This document shows positions 34,753-42,783 of a stretch of 64,000 nucleotides of DNA, in pieces. Below the pieces are notes generated by a model. That model was not told the origin of the DNA and made no database searches. It worked only from the letters and a program-made list of their open reading frames with translations. Each line of letters opens with the position of its first letter. The first letter of the stretch is position 1. Where the stretch lies: the NCBI GenBank assembly GCA_902786465.1, contig CADACQ010000008.1:62001-126000 (forward strand), written 5' to 3'. Made by a program: the position numbers and the translations under genes. The DNA comes from an uncultured Eubacteriales bacterium. Its GTDB lineage: Bacteria > Bacillota > Clostridia > Christensenellales > CAG-138.

Positions 34753-35574
34753 ATGGGCTATTTTCTGGCGCTGGCGCTCCTTCTGGCCCTGTGGCTCTAT
34801 CTGATCGCCCCGGGCCGGGCGTCCCAGGCGCAGCGGGCCCCCTTCGAGGGCCGGGCCTTCGCCCACCGGGGGCTCTACGAACCGGACCAAACCGTGCCCG
34901 AAAACTCCCTGGAGGCCTTCCGCCGGGCGGCGGCCCAGGGCTACGGGGCGGAGCTGGACGTGCAGCGGACGCGGGACGGAAAGATCGTGGTCTTCCACGA
35001 CGACAGCATGCAAAGGGCCTGCGGCGTGGACCGGCCTATTAGGGACTTCACCTACGAGGAATTGCAAGCCTTCCCCCTGTTCGGCACCGAGGAACGGATA
35101 CCCCTGTTCTCGGAGGTCTTGCAGATATTCGACGGCAAGCAGCCCCTGATCGTGGAGCTGAAATACGGCCCCGACTGGCAGCTCCTCTGCGAGGCCACCC
35201 GCCGGATGCTGGACCAGTACGGCGGCCCCGTCTGCGTGGAGAGCTTCCATCCGGCCATGGTCCGCTGGTTCAAGCAGCACGACCCCAAGCGCCTCCGGGG
35301 GCAGCTGTCCGAGGCGGCCTGCTTCTCCAAACAGCACGTAAAATGGTACCTTGCCTTCATGATGTCCCGGCTCCTGACCAACTGCCTGACCCGGCCCCAG
35401 TTCGTCGCCTACCGCCTGGGCCCGAAGCCCCTCTCCGTCCGCGTGTGCGAAACCATGGGCCCCATGAAGGTCCTCTGGACCGCCCGGGACCCTCGGGACC
35501 ACGCCCGGCTCATGGAGGAGAACCACGCCGTCATCTTCGAGGGCTACCGGCCCGAGGAGGGGAAAGCGCCATGA
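34753..35574 (+). CDS. Glycerophosphodiester phosphodiesterase
   Basis: The enzyme hydrolyses glycerophosphodiesters to glycerol-3-phosphate and an alcohol, recycling phospholipid or teichoic acid parts. Visible motifs are AHRGLY near residue 36, PENSLEAF, the metal site ELDVQRTRDGKIVVFHD (near 70-87) and the later VELKYG. A single N-terminal hydrophobic segment (residues 4-18) probably anchors it in the membrane. Start ATG 34753 with AAAGGAGG. The stop overlaps the Nudix start. Confidence 0.93.
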   Translation: MGYFLALALLLALWLYLIAPGRASQAQRAPFEGRAFAHRGLYEPDQTVPENSLEAFRRAAAQGYGAELDVQRTRDGKIVVFHDDSMQRACGVDRPIRDFTYEELQAFPLFGTEERIPLFSEVLQIFDGKQPLIVELKYGPDWQLLCEATRRMLDQYGGPVCVESFHPAMVRWFKQHDPKRLRGQLSEAACFSKQHVKWYLAFMMSRLLTNCLTRPQFVAYRLGPKPLSVRVCETMGPMKVLWTARDPRDHARLMEENHAVIFEGYRPEEGKAP

Positions 35575-36068
35575 GGACCATCGAGATCGTGGGCAAAAAC
35601 TATTTCGGCCATTGGACCCATGAGCGCACCGCTTGCCGGGGCGTCGTGATTGAGGACGGCCGCGTCCTTTTATCCTACGCTGTGCGGGACGATCTTTGGA
35701 TGATCCCCGGCGGCGGCCTGGAGGCGGGGGAGGACGAGGGGACCTGCTGCGTCCGGGAGCTGGCGGAGGAGACGGGCCGGGTCATCCTGCCGTCAGATTG
35801 CGCCTTGGAGCTGGATGAATACTACGAGGATACCAGGTACGTCAGCCGCTATTTCTTCGGGACCGTGGTGGGCCGCTGCCAGTCAAAGCTCATGGAAACG
35901 GAGCGACGGATGGGTCTGGAATCCCGCTGGCTGCCCGTGGCGGAAGCCCTTCAAATCTTCTCCCGCCACGACGACTATGCAGCCACCGACGAGGAGCGCC
36001 GGGGCATCTACCAGCGGGAGTACACGGCCCTTTCGGCGCTGCTGCTGGACGGGCCGGGGGATCGCTGA
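35571..36068 (+). CDS. Nudix hydrolase
   Basis: A 165-residue protein with a complete Nudix box, GGGLEAGED...RELAEETGR (residues 45-67), which binds Mg2+ and cleaves a nucleoside diphosphate linked to another group. Its start ATG overlaps the GDPD stop (ATGA), so the two are coupled. The substrate cannot be told from sequence. Confidence 0.92.
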   Translation: MRTIEIVGKNYFGHWTHERTACRGVVIEDGRVLLSYAVRDDLWMIPGGGLEAGEDEGTCCVRELAEETGRVILPSDCALELDEYYEDTRYVSRYFFGTVVGRCQSKLMETERRMGLESRWLPVAEALQIFSRHDDYAATDEERRGIYQREYTALSALLLDGPGDR

Positions 36069-36089
36069 GATGGGGGAAACAGTTTCCTG

Positions 36090-36118
36090 TTGCCATGGGG
36101 CCGCGGATTCTGTATACT
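36090..36118 (+). promoter_or_regulatory. Promoter of the TolQ/TolR-like operon
   Basis: TTGCCA, 17-base spacer, TATACT, 21 bases before the start codon of the first gene. Confidence 0.7.
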
Positions 36119-36139
36119 GATAGGCAGGAGGTGCGGACT

Positions 36140-36649
36140 ATGTCGGTTTTTCAGGTGATCGCTCACAATCTGCTGGGGTTCGACCTCATCATCTTCGTGG
36201 CCGCGGCGCTGAACGGGGTCTGCTACTATTTCGCCCGCAAGAACGCGGACAGGCTCTACCGGAAGCTCCATATGATCGTCTTCGTCCCCTCCCGGCGGAA
36301 CGACCCGGACAGCGTATCCAAGGCCATCCGGGACATCGACGAGGAGCAGGTGGTGGCCATGCGCAAGCGGTCCGAGAGCCTGTATTCCGTGTTCGTGAAC
36401 GTGACCGCCATCTTCCCCCTGCTGGGCATATTGGGCACGGTGGTGTCGCTCCTGCCCATGGTGGCGGACATGGCCGACATGCAGACCAACTTCTTCGCCG
36501 CCCTCACGTCCACCTTCTGGGGGCTGGTGTTCGCCATTATCTTCAAGCTCCTGGACGGGTTCCTATCCGCCCGCATGGAGGACAACGACAAGGCCGTGGA
36601 CCTGCTGCTGCAGCGGCGGGAGCTGCTCACGGAGGATAGGGACCGGTGA
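36140..36649 (+). CDS. MotA/TolQ/ExbB-like proton-channel subunit
   Basis: The 169-residue protein has an N-terminal hydrophobic helix (residues 6-30), a polar cytoplasmic part of about 60 residues and two further helices (NVTAIFPLLGILGTVVSLLP, TSTFWGLVFAIIFKLLDGFL). This is the MotA/TolQ/ExbB pattern, including Gly-rich LGILGT in the penultimate helix. The family forms a ring that passes protons and drives a partner. Start ATG 36140 follows AGGAGGT; the in-frame codon at 36095 lies in the promoter. The next gene starts at the GTGA overlap and encodes a TolR/ExbD-like protein. Confidence 0.78.
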   Translation: MSVFQVIAHNLLGFDLIIFVAAALNGVCYYFARKNADRLYRKLHMIVFVPSRRNDPDSVSKAIRDIDEEQVVAMRKRSESLYSVFVNVTAIFPLLGILGTVVSLLPMVADMADMQTNFFAALTSTFWGLVFAIIFKLLDGFLSARMEDNDKAVDLLLQRRELLTEDRDR

Positions 36650-37269
36650 GGCGGCGGGAGATCTTCATCGAGCTCACGTCCTTGCTGGACGTGATCCTCA
36701 TCATGCTCTTCATCCTGCTCATCCAGGCCAAGACCACCACGGCCCAGGCCATGGACGCTTCGGCCCAGGCCGAGACCGCCGCCGCCCAGATGGAGGCGGA
36801 GCTCACCGAGGCCCGGAGCGAGCGGGCGGCCCTGGAGGCGGAGGCTCAGGCCCAGCGGGACCGGGCCGACGCGGAGGCCCGGCGGGCGGAGGTTCAGGCG
36901 GAGCGGGCGGAGGGCCTGCAGCGGCAGCTGTGGACGGAGAACATCGTCCTCGACAACTCCCTGGTGATGACCGTCAGCGTGGACAAGGGGGGCGATATCC
37001 GCCTGGAGACGGAGGGGGCGGGGGCCGTCCTCATCGACTACGACTGGGACGACGACACCTACGCCTACAACCGGCTTCGGGGGCTCCTGCTGGACAAGCT
37101 GAAGAGCACGGACCGGGAGGCGGCGTTCCTGGTGTTCCAATACGATCGGGCCCGCGTCTATCACGCGGAATACGACATGATCGAGCGCATCGTCCAGGAG
37201 GTGAAGGGGGAGGCCCGGGACCGGGACATCCCGCTGAGCGTGCTGGAACTGGACATTCACGAAGGATAG
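36646..37269 (+). CDS. TolR/ExbD-like subunit with coiled-coil stalk
   Basis: The 207-residue protein begins with one membrane helix holding Asp15 (FIELTSLLDVILIMLFILLI), which matches the proton-bearing Asp of ExbD/TolR. Residues 30-95 are an Ala/Glu/Arg coiled coil. The C-terminal 100 residues form a globular extracytoplasmic domain. Start GTG 36646 overlaps the stop of the TolQ-like gene. In diderm bacteria such proteins couple to the outer membrane or peptidoglycan; a Gram-positive role is not established. Confidence 0.7.
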   Translation: MRRREIFIELTSLLDVILIMLFILLIQAKTTTAQAMDASAQAETAAAQMEAELTEARSERAALEAEAQAQRDRADAEARRAEVQAERAEGLQRQLWTENIVLDNSLVMTVSVDKGGDIRLETEGAGAVLIDYDWDDDTYAYNRLRGLLLDKLKSTDREAAFLVFQYDRARVYHAEYDMIERIVQEVKGEARDRDIPLSVLELDIHEG

Positions 37270-37291
37270 ACCCATAAGGAGGTACAAAACG

Positions 37292-37765
37292 ATGGAAGAA
37301 AACAAGCGCAGTCCCAAAAGGAATCGGCATACGGGCGGCAAGGTGACCGCGGGGGCGGTGATCCTGGCGCTGCTGCTGGCGGGCGGCCACTTCGGGCTGG
37401 GCATCGGCCGGGAGGGCGGCGGCCTCTTGACCGGGCAGGCGTTGGAGACGGCCCAGGAGAAGGCGGCCGAGACCGTGGAGCAGGTCCAGGAGAAGGCGGA
37501 GGAGACCGTGGAGACGATCCAGGAGAAGGTGCAGGAGGTCACGGCGCCCCAGGACGACGGGGTGCTGACCGTCACCGTCCAGGAGGACAAGCTCCTCTAC
37601 GAGGGGCAGGAGGTGACTTTGGCACAGCTGGAGGAGAACCTCTTGAAGGACTACAAGGCGGAGACCGCCGTGGAGCTCAAGGACGACCACGCCATCAAGG
37701 CCGCCTACGACGAGGTCACGGCCCTGCTGCAGAAGCTGAATATCCCGTTTACGGCAGGGAAATAG
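37292..37765 (+). CDS. Single-helix membrane protein with coiled coil and TolR-like C-terminal fold
   Basis: The 157-residue protein has a basic N-terminus, one hydrophobic helix (residues 18-38) and an ExxE-rich coiled coil (residues 50-85). Its C-terminal 65 residues run LTVTVQEDKLLYEGQEVTL ... AYDEVTALLQKLNIPF, which looks like the periplasmic domain of ExbD/TolR. Unlike the preceding protein it has no Asp in its helix. It is the third gene of the operon (22-base gap, AAGGAGG site). Partner function with the TolQ/TolR-like pair is inferred. Confidence 0.6.
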   Translation: MEENKRSPKRNRHTGGKVTAGAVILALLLAGGHFGLGIGREGGGLLTGQALETAQEKAAETVEQVQEKAEETVETIQEKVQEVTAPQDDGVLTVTVQEDKLLYEGQEVTLAQLEENLLKDYKAETAVELKDDHAIKAAYDEVTALLQKLNIPFTAGK

Positions 37766-37769
37766 AGGA

Positions 37770-37930
37770 ATCATTATGCGACTTTTTCTCTTTGGACAAA
37801 GGAGAAAAAGTCGCCCAAAAAGAGAAACTTAAGAATGGATCACAGAATGTCTGCGATCCATTTTTGCATTCTTAAGCTTTTCTTTTTCCGCCGCTTTTGC
37901 TTTTCACTGAAAAGAAAAAGCGGCAAAAGG
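37770..37930 (+). repeat. Triple-hairpin intergenic element, copy C
   Basis: It starts just after the stop codon at 37765. Hairpin 1 is GCGACTTTTTCTC (37778-37790) / GAGAAAAAGTCGC (37802-37814). The central hairpin CTTAAGAATGGATC (37828-37841) pairs with GATCCA (37855-37860) and ATTCTTAAG (37868-37876). Hairpin 3 is GCCGCTTTTGCTTTTC (37890-37905) / GAAAAGAAAAAGCGGC (37909-37924) with one mismatch. Confidence 0.88.
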
Positions 37931-37935
37931 TAAAC

Positions 37936-38457
37936 TTAATCAAGGTGAATCCAGTACCTTTCCAAATCCCTATCCATCTCCGGCTCGTGGACGGTGGACT
38001 CGTAGACGCCGCCGTTCGCGAGGATGGTGCGGCGGGAGCCCTCGTTGTCCGTGAGGCAGGAGATGAGCACGTCCCGGATGCCCAGCGCCCGACAGTGGGG
38101 CAGGGCGTCGTGGAGCATGGCGGTGGCGTACCCCTTCCGGCGCTCGGAGGGGCGGACGCTGTAGCCGATATGCCCGGCGTACTTCTCCAGATACTCGTTG
38201 AAACAGTGCCGAAGCTGCAGCATGCCCACCACCCTGTTGTCCTCCTCCCGGACGTAGACGAACTGGGTGGCCGGGACCCGGCCCTCGGGCACGAACTTCG
38301 GGTCCTTGCCCTGAAGGGACTTCTCGATCCACTCCGCCCCGGTGGCGCACCGGCGCAACGACCCGCACCCGTCCATGGACCCCTCTATATCCAAAAACTC
38401 CTGCCGGTAGGCTTCGATATCCCTGGCGTATTCCATGGTAGGTTCGATCAGCAGCAT
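37936..38457 (-). CDS. GNAT-family N-acetyltransferase
   Basis: A 173-residue GNAT enzyme with the acetyl-CoA loop RPSERRKGYATAML near residue 105 and the EGSRRTILANGG tail motif near residue 140. The substrate is unknown. The start lies one base after the stop of the nucleoside phosphorylase gene, so it is part of that operon. It ends next to repeat copy C. Confidence 0.9.
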   Translation of the reverse strand: MLLIEPTMEYARDIEAYRQEFLDIEGSMDGCGSLRRCATGAEWIEKSLQGKDPKFVPEGRVPATQFVYVREEDNRVVGMLQLRHCFNEYLEKYAGHIGYSVRPSERRKGYATAMLHDALPHCRALGIRDVLISCLTDNEGSRRTILANGGVYESTVHEPEMDRDLERYWIHLD

Positions 38458-38458
38458 A

Positions 38459-39256
38459 TCAAAGATCCTCCTTGGCGATGTGATAGATCAGGTCCGGTAT
38501 GGTCCAGCCCCGGGCCCGGTGATAGTCCATACAGGGCTCCTGCCGTCCCAGCAGGGGCGCGCCGGTGGCGGAGTTGTCCGACACCGCCAGCAGGGCCACG
38601 GCGGGCACCTCGAACAGGTCCGCCAGCCGATAGAAAAGAGCCGTCTCCATCTCGATGAGCTCTGCGCCTATGGCGCGTATCTCGTCCAGGTGGGAGTATT
38701 CGAGGGCGATGGAATCCGTACAGAACACCTTCCCCGGCCGGATCTCGTACCCCAGCCGCCGCCCGAGACCGATCACCCGGTCCACGTACGCCCGATCCGG
38801 CGGCAGGACGGGGGCGAAGGGCGTGAAGGCGGGCAGCTTTTCTTCGAAGTACGCCCCGGCGTAGGTGCCGTCGAAGCAGACCTCCGGCGTGCAGACGGTC
38901 CCCACGGGGAAAGAAGGCGCGAGCCCGCCCACGGCCCCCGCGAAGATCATCTTTTTGAAGGACAGCTCCGCGCAGACGAGGAGATGGTCCAGTACGTTGC
39001 AGGCCCCCGAGGCGGTCTGGGCCCAGGCGATCCTGAGGCCGTCCTTCTCCACCAGGAACCCGGAGAAATAGGCGTGCTGGGTGAGCTGCGTCACGGTGAA
39101 GGACGGGTCCAGAATGGTCTTGTCCGGCTTCCAGCTCGTGGCCGCCACCAGGGCGTCGTAGGGGACCTCCGGCTCGAAGCCGAAGCATTCCCGGCTCATG
39201 ACCCCGGCGTTGTGCCGCCGCATATTCTCCAGCGCTTCCGTAAGCCGCGGCTTCAT
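38459..39256 (-). CDS. Nucleoside phosphorylase-like protein
   Basis: The 265-residue protein belongs to the PNP/UDP phosphorylase superfamily, with MIFAGAVGGLAPSFPVGTV near residue 103 and GAELIEMETALFYRLAD near residue 200, where the conserved Glu contacts the ribose. These enzymes split nucleosides with phosphate to free base and ribose-1-phosphate in the cytoplasm. The exact base preference cannot be told. Start ATG 39256 follows AAGGAGG. Confidence 0.88.
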   Translation of the reverse strand: MKPRLTEALENMRRHNAGVMSRECFGFEPEVPYDALVAATSWKPDKTILDPSFTVTQLTQHAYFSGFLVEKDGLRIAWAQTASGACNVLDHLLVCAELSFKKMIFAGAVGGLAPSFPVGTVCTPEVCFDGTYAGAYFEEKLPAFTPFAPVLPPDRAYVDRVIGLGRRLGYEIRPGKVFCTDSIALEYSHLDEIRAIGAELIEMETALFYRLADLFEVPAVALLAVSDNSATGAPLLGRQEPCMDYHRARGWTIPDLIYHIAKEDL

Positions 39257-39288
39257 GACGATCCCCTCCTTCCCGTTGTTTTTGAAAG

Positions 39289-39317
39289 AGCATACCATCC
39301 TTTTCCGGGCCAGTCAA
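39289..39317 (-). promoter_or_regulatory. Promoter of the nucleoside phosphorylase operon
   Basis: Minus-strand TTGACT (39312-39317), 17-base spacer, TATGCT (39289-39294). Confidence 0.6.
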
Positions 39318-39336
39318 TATAGGCGTTTTTTTCCGG

Positions 39337-39365
39337 TGGTCAAAGGGGCGGGCCTGTGATATACT
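39337..39365 (+). promoter_or_regulatory. Promoter of the GH3 gene, next to the start codon
   Basis: TGGTCA, 17-base spacer, TGA-extended TATACT. Only six bases separate the -10 box from the GTG start. Confidence 0.6.
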
Positions 39366-39371
39366 GATACC

Positions 39372-40655
39372 GTGAAAAGACTTTGGAGCCTCCTTTGCCT
39401 CCTGCTCCTGCTCATGGGCTGCGGCGGGAAGGCGGCGGACGGGAAAATCACATACGTGCCCTCGGAGACAGCCGGCCGCCCCGGCCAGGTGACGGCCGCG
39501 GCCACCGCCGCGCCCCTGTTCACGGTCGCGCCCACGCCAGCGCCAACGCCCGAGCCAACGGCGACCCCGGAGCCTACGCCCACCCCGGAGCCCACGCCCG
39601 TGCCCATGGAGGTGCGGCTGAGGGACTACGTGGCGGGCATGTCCGATAAGGAGAAGATCGGCCAGCTGGTCATGTTCGGCTTCTCCGGCACCAAATCGGT
39701 GTCCTCGGAGTTTGGGAAGATCATGGCGGACTGGGCCGTGGGCAACGTGATCCTCTACGGCCAGAACATCAGCAGGGACGACAAGGACGGCGGCTTCGAC
39801 CGATGCGCCCAGCTGACGGAGGACATCCGCGCCCGCAGCGCCACCAGCATCCCCCTGCTCATCAGCATCGACGTGGAGGGGGGCACCGTGACCCGCTTCC
39901 GCTGGCGGAACAAGCTGGCGGGGGCCGACGCCCTGGGCCAGAGCGACGACGCGGAGGCGGCCCGGCTCCAGTTCCAGCGCATCGCCACCGCCCTCTACGA
40001 CGTGGGCATCAACACGGACCTCGGTCCGGTGCTGGACGTAGCGAAGGACCCGTCCAAGACCTTCCTGGGCAAACGGATCATCAGCCGGGACGCGGAAGTT
40101 GCGGCCCGGATCGGCTGTGCCTCGGTGGCGGGGCTCCAGGAGGGCGGGTGCCTGTCCGTGGTGAAGCATTTTCCCGGCCACGGGGCCACCGCGTCCGACT
40201 CCCACAACGTGACGCCCGTGGTGAAGAAGGGCCTTGACGAGCTGCGTTCCTACGAGTTCCTGCCCTTCCAGCGGGCTGTGGCGGCGGGGGCGGACGGGGT
40301 CATGATGGCCCACATCCTCTATCCCGAGGTGGACCCGGATCATATCGCCTCCCAGAGCGAGATCTTCATGACGGACATCCTGCGGGAGGAGATGGGCTTC
40401 GAGGGGGTGATCCTGGCCGACGACTTCCGCATGAACGGGCTTCGGTCCAAGACCACTCTGGAGCAGGCGGCGGTCCGGTTCATCCTGGCGGGGGGCGATA
40501 TCATCCTCTGCGGGGCCAACCACGAGTACCAGCGGGCCATCTTGAAGGGGCTCACGGAGGCCGTGGCGGACGGCACCATCAGCGAGGAACGGCTCGAGGA
40601 GAGCGTGGTCCGGGTGCTGACGGCGAAGATGAAGGTGTCGGACTGGACGCCGTGA
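39372..40655 (+). CDS. GH3-family beta-N-acetylhexosaminidase lipoprotein (NagZ-like)
   Basis: The 427-residue enzyme releases terminal N-acetylglucosamine from muropeptides or other glycans. It has a lipoprotein signal with lipidation at Cys17 (LLMGC), a Thr/Pro/Glu linker (residues 50-78) and a GH3 domain. The catalytic loop KHFPGHG...SDSH near residue 258 and ILADDFRMNG near residue 352 with the Asp nucleophile are intact. Start GTG 39372 has no ribosome site and lies six bases after the -10 box, so the mRNA may be leaderless. It acts outside the membrane, probably on cell-wall material. Confidence 0.9.
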   Translation: MKRLWSLLCLLLLLMGCGGKAADGKITYVPSETAGRPGQVTAAATAAPLFTVAPTPAPTPEPTATPEPTPTPEPTPVPMEVRLRDYVAGMSDKEKIGQLVMFGFSGTKSVSSEFGKIMADWAVGNVILYGQNISRDDKDGGFDRCAQLTEDIRARSATSIPLLISIDVEGGTVTRFRWRNKLAGADALGQSDDAEAARLQFQRIATALYDVGINTDLGPVLDVAKDPSKTFLGKRIISRDAEVAARIGCASVAGLQEGGCLSVVKHFPGHGATASDSHNVTPVVKKGLDELRSYEFLPFQRAVAAGADGVMMAHILYPEVDPDHIASQSEIFMTDILREEMGFEGVILADDFRMNGLRSKTTLEQAAVRFILAGGDIILCGANHEYQRAILKGLTEAVADGTISEERLEESVVRVLTAKMKVSDWTP

Positions 40656-40681
40656 CGAGGGATCGGGAACGGCGCGCATAC

Positions 40682-40711
40682 AAAAAAAGCATCGCCTCAG
40701 CGATGCTTTTT
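40682..40711. terminator. Bidirectional terminator between GH3 and polysaccharide deacetylase genes
   Basis: AGCATCGC-CTCA-GCGATGCT stem flanked by seven A and five T. Confidence 0.9.
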
Positions 40712-40725
40712 CATTTCTTTCGGGC

Positions 40726-41802
40726 TTAGTCCGCCTTGGAGTAGATCCAGCCCCAGTGGAGGCCCTCCTGGGAGCAGTTGAGGAGCTCCGACACCGTCAC
40801 CAGCTGGTACCCCTGCTGCTGGAGGGCGGGGAGAATGACCTTCATGGCCTCCACGGTCTTCGCGTACTTGTCGTGGAACAGGAGGATGGACCCGTTGAGC
40901 CCCTTGCCCAGCTCGTCCTTCTCGGCCAGGATGCGGTCGATCATCATTTGGGCGGTGTAGTCGTCGTGGGAATCGTGGCTGGACCGGGTGTGGTTGATGA
41001 TGGCCAGCTCGTACTCCTTGGCCATGGCCACGATGTCCTCCCGGTTGGCGTCGCCCTTCTTGCCGTAGGAGATGTAGGGGGGCCGGAGCAGGTGGACCCG
41101 GTAGCCGAAGAGCTCCTGCATCTTGTCGTTCACCCCGCCCACGGTGGCCCGGCGCTCCGCGGCGGACAGCTTCTCGAGATCGTCGTGGTTCATGGTGTGG
41201 TTGCCGATCTCGCAGCCCAATCCCAGCTCCCGCTTGATGAGGTCCTGGTTGGCGTCGATATACGCGCCCTTGATGAAGAAGGTGGCCCGGGCGTGGTTCG
41301 CCTCCAGCACGTCCAGAATCTCATTGGTGATGGGCGGGTAGGGCCCGTCGTCGAAGGTGATGGCCAGCATCTTGCCGTTGGGGTCGATCTGCATCTCGTC
41401 GAGAGCCCTATAGAGGGCGGCGGCGTCCGGGTAGCTGCCGTAGGTGGACAGGTTGTAATAGAGCTGGGCCATCCGCTCCTGATACCAGGCCGCCTCGATG
41501 GCCGGGGCCGGCGTGGCCGGCACGGCTGTGGGGGCCGGGGTAGGCACAGCGGTGGGCTGGGCGGTGGCCGTCGCCGCGGCGGTGGCCGCCGCGGCCTGGG
41601 CGAGGCCCGGCTCCAGGGCGGAGGCCTGCCTGCTCTTGCGCACCGCCCGGACGATCAGGGATATGGCCCCGACGACGACCAGCACCAAAACGAGCGCCGC
41701 GGCCCCCAGCGCCATGAGCCGGCGGCGGCGCTTCCTTCTTCTCTTTTCAGCGGCCCTGCGGCGGGCGGCCCGCTTGCGGGCTTCCTCACGATCGTATTCC
41801 AT
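40726..41802 (-). CDS. Membrane-anchored polysaccharide deacetylase
   Basis: The 358-residue protein has an Arg/Lys-rich cytoplasmic N-terminus, one transmembrane helix (residues 30-52), an Ala/Thr/Pro linker and a NodB-type deacetylase domain from about residue 140. TFDDGP near residue 147 and NHTMNH near residue 199 give the Asp-His-His zinc site; RPPY and LLFHD follow. It should remove acetyl groups from peptidoglycan or another surface glycan. The start ATG lies six bases after its -10 box with no ribosome site. Confidence 0.92.
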   Translation of the reverse strand: MEYDREEARKRAARRRAAEKRRRKRRRRLMALGAAALVLVLVVVGAISLIVRAVRKSRQASALEPGLAQAAAATAAATATAQPTAVPTPAPTAVPATPAPAIEAAWYQERMAQLYYNLSTYGSYPDAAALYRALDEMQIDPNGKMLAITFDDGPYPPITNEILDVLEANHARATFFIKGAYIDANQDLIKRELGLGCEIGNHTMNHDDLEKLSAAERRATVGGVNDKMQELFGYRVHLLRPPYISYGKKGDANREDIVAMAKEYELAIINHTRSSHDSHDDYTAQMMIDRILAEKDELGKGLNGSILLFHDKYAKTVEAMKVILPALQQQGYQLVTVSELLNCSQEGLHWGWIYSKAD

Positions 41803-41808
41803 GGAGCC

Positions 41809-41837
41809 AGTATACAGGAAAACCCCGGATTTGACAA
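41809..41837 (-). promoter_or_regulatory. Promoter of the polysaccharide deacetylase, next to the start codon
   Basis: Minus-strand TTGTCA (41832-41837), 17-base spacer, TATACT (41809-41814), six bases from ATG 41802. Confidence 0.65.
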
Positions 41838-41922
41838 GGACGCGGCGGGGAATATGAACGAATTATCGGAAACCAAGGGGCCCTTCCGGGTGTAGAATGG
41901 AGCCGAAAGGAAGGAAAAGACC

Positions 41923-42672
41923 ATGGCGAAGCGGCAGACATTCTATACGCGAGCGGACCTGTTCGAGGCGAAGATCAGCCCCCGGGCCAAGCTCGTTTTG
42001 GCGTACCTCTCCCGCGTCAGCAACACACAGGGGCAGAGCTGGCCCGCCGTGCCCACCATCGCCGAGAAGTGCGGCTGCTGCGAGAACTCCGCCCGCAAGG
42101 CCCTCCGGGAGCTGGAGGCGGCGGGCTTCATTTCCGTCACCGCCCGGGATCTGCCCACGAAGCAGGGCCGCCTTCGCCATACCTCTCACATATATACCCT
42201 TCTTTTTTTGCCGTCCAAAGATGAAGGACCCCTCCTTCAACCGGTGAAGGAGGGTACTTCAGCCGATGAAGGACTAAGAGATGATAGAGAGATTACGATA
42301 GACGTTCCCAAAGGTCACAGTCCGTCCGTAGAGACGACGGACCCTGACCCGGACCCGGACCGGGGGGAAACGAGCCTCAAAACCATCCTCTCCCGGCTGC
42401 AGCTGGACCTGTTCATGGACAGGCCCTTTGCTAAGGCCGTCCGCCACGCCCTTCGGCGCATGTACCATAGCGACAGCATCCGGGTGAAGGGGGAGAGGAT
42501 CCCCCGGGAGACGGTCCGGGAGGCCATGGCGCTCCTCACCATCGACCACATCGACTTCGTGGAGCGTCAGCTAAGGGAGGCCACGGCTCATGTCACCTGC
42601 GGGGAAACCTACCTCATGTCCTGCCTCTACAACGCCCCCCTCGACTGCCTGGCCAAAAGCAGGTGCGGATGA
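41923..42672 (+). CDS. Replication-initiator-like winged-helix protein (HTH_36 plus DUF6017-like)
   Basis: A 249-residue protein. Residues 15-80 (SPRAKLVLAYLSRVSN, VPTIAEKCGCCENSARKAL) form a winged helix of the HTH_36 kind found in RepA_N-type initiators. Residues 160-240 (RHALRRMYHSDSIRVKGERI, IDHIDFVERQL, YLMSCLYNAP) resemble the C-terminal module of plasmid and ICE replication proteins. The linker is Asp/Pro-rich. No relaxase, integrase or transfer genes are near, so it is an orphan, perhaps a relic or a co-opted regulator. ATG 41923 with AAGGAAGG upstream. Confidence 0.65.
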   Translation: MAKRQTFYTRADLFEAKISPRAKLVLAYLSRVSNTQGQSWPAVPTIAEKCGCCENSARKALRELEAAGFISVTARDLPTKQGRLRHTSHIYTLLFLPSKDEGPLLQPVKEGTSADEGLRDDREITIDVPKGHSPSVETTDPDPDPDRGETSLKTILSRLQLDLFMDRPFAKAVRHALRRMYHSDSIRVKGERIPRETVREAMALLTIDHIDFVERQLREATAHVTCGETYLMSCLYNAPLDCLAKSRCG

Positions 42673-42783
42673 AGCGCAAACGGCGAAAAGCGGAATTTTT
42701 GAAAAAGTTTGCGAATTCGGATGCAAACGGACGGGTTTTCTGCTATAGTATAAACAGCTTATTATGTACTTTGGAGGAGATCG

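Noticed and set aside
36646..37269. Zorya defence system (ZorA/ZorB)
   Set aside because: The proton-channel protein lacks the long tail of ZorA, the partner lacks an OmpA-like peptidoglycan domain, and no ZorC/D/E nuclease or helicase genes follow.
41498..41600. Ala/Thr/Pro-coding repeats in the deacetylase gene as a separate repeat element
   Set aside because: They lie in frame and encode a wall-spanning linker between the membrane helix and the enzyme domain.
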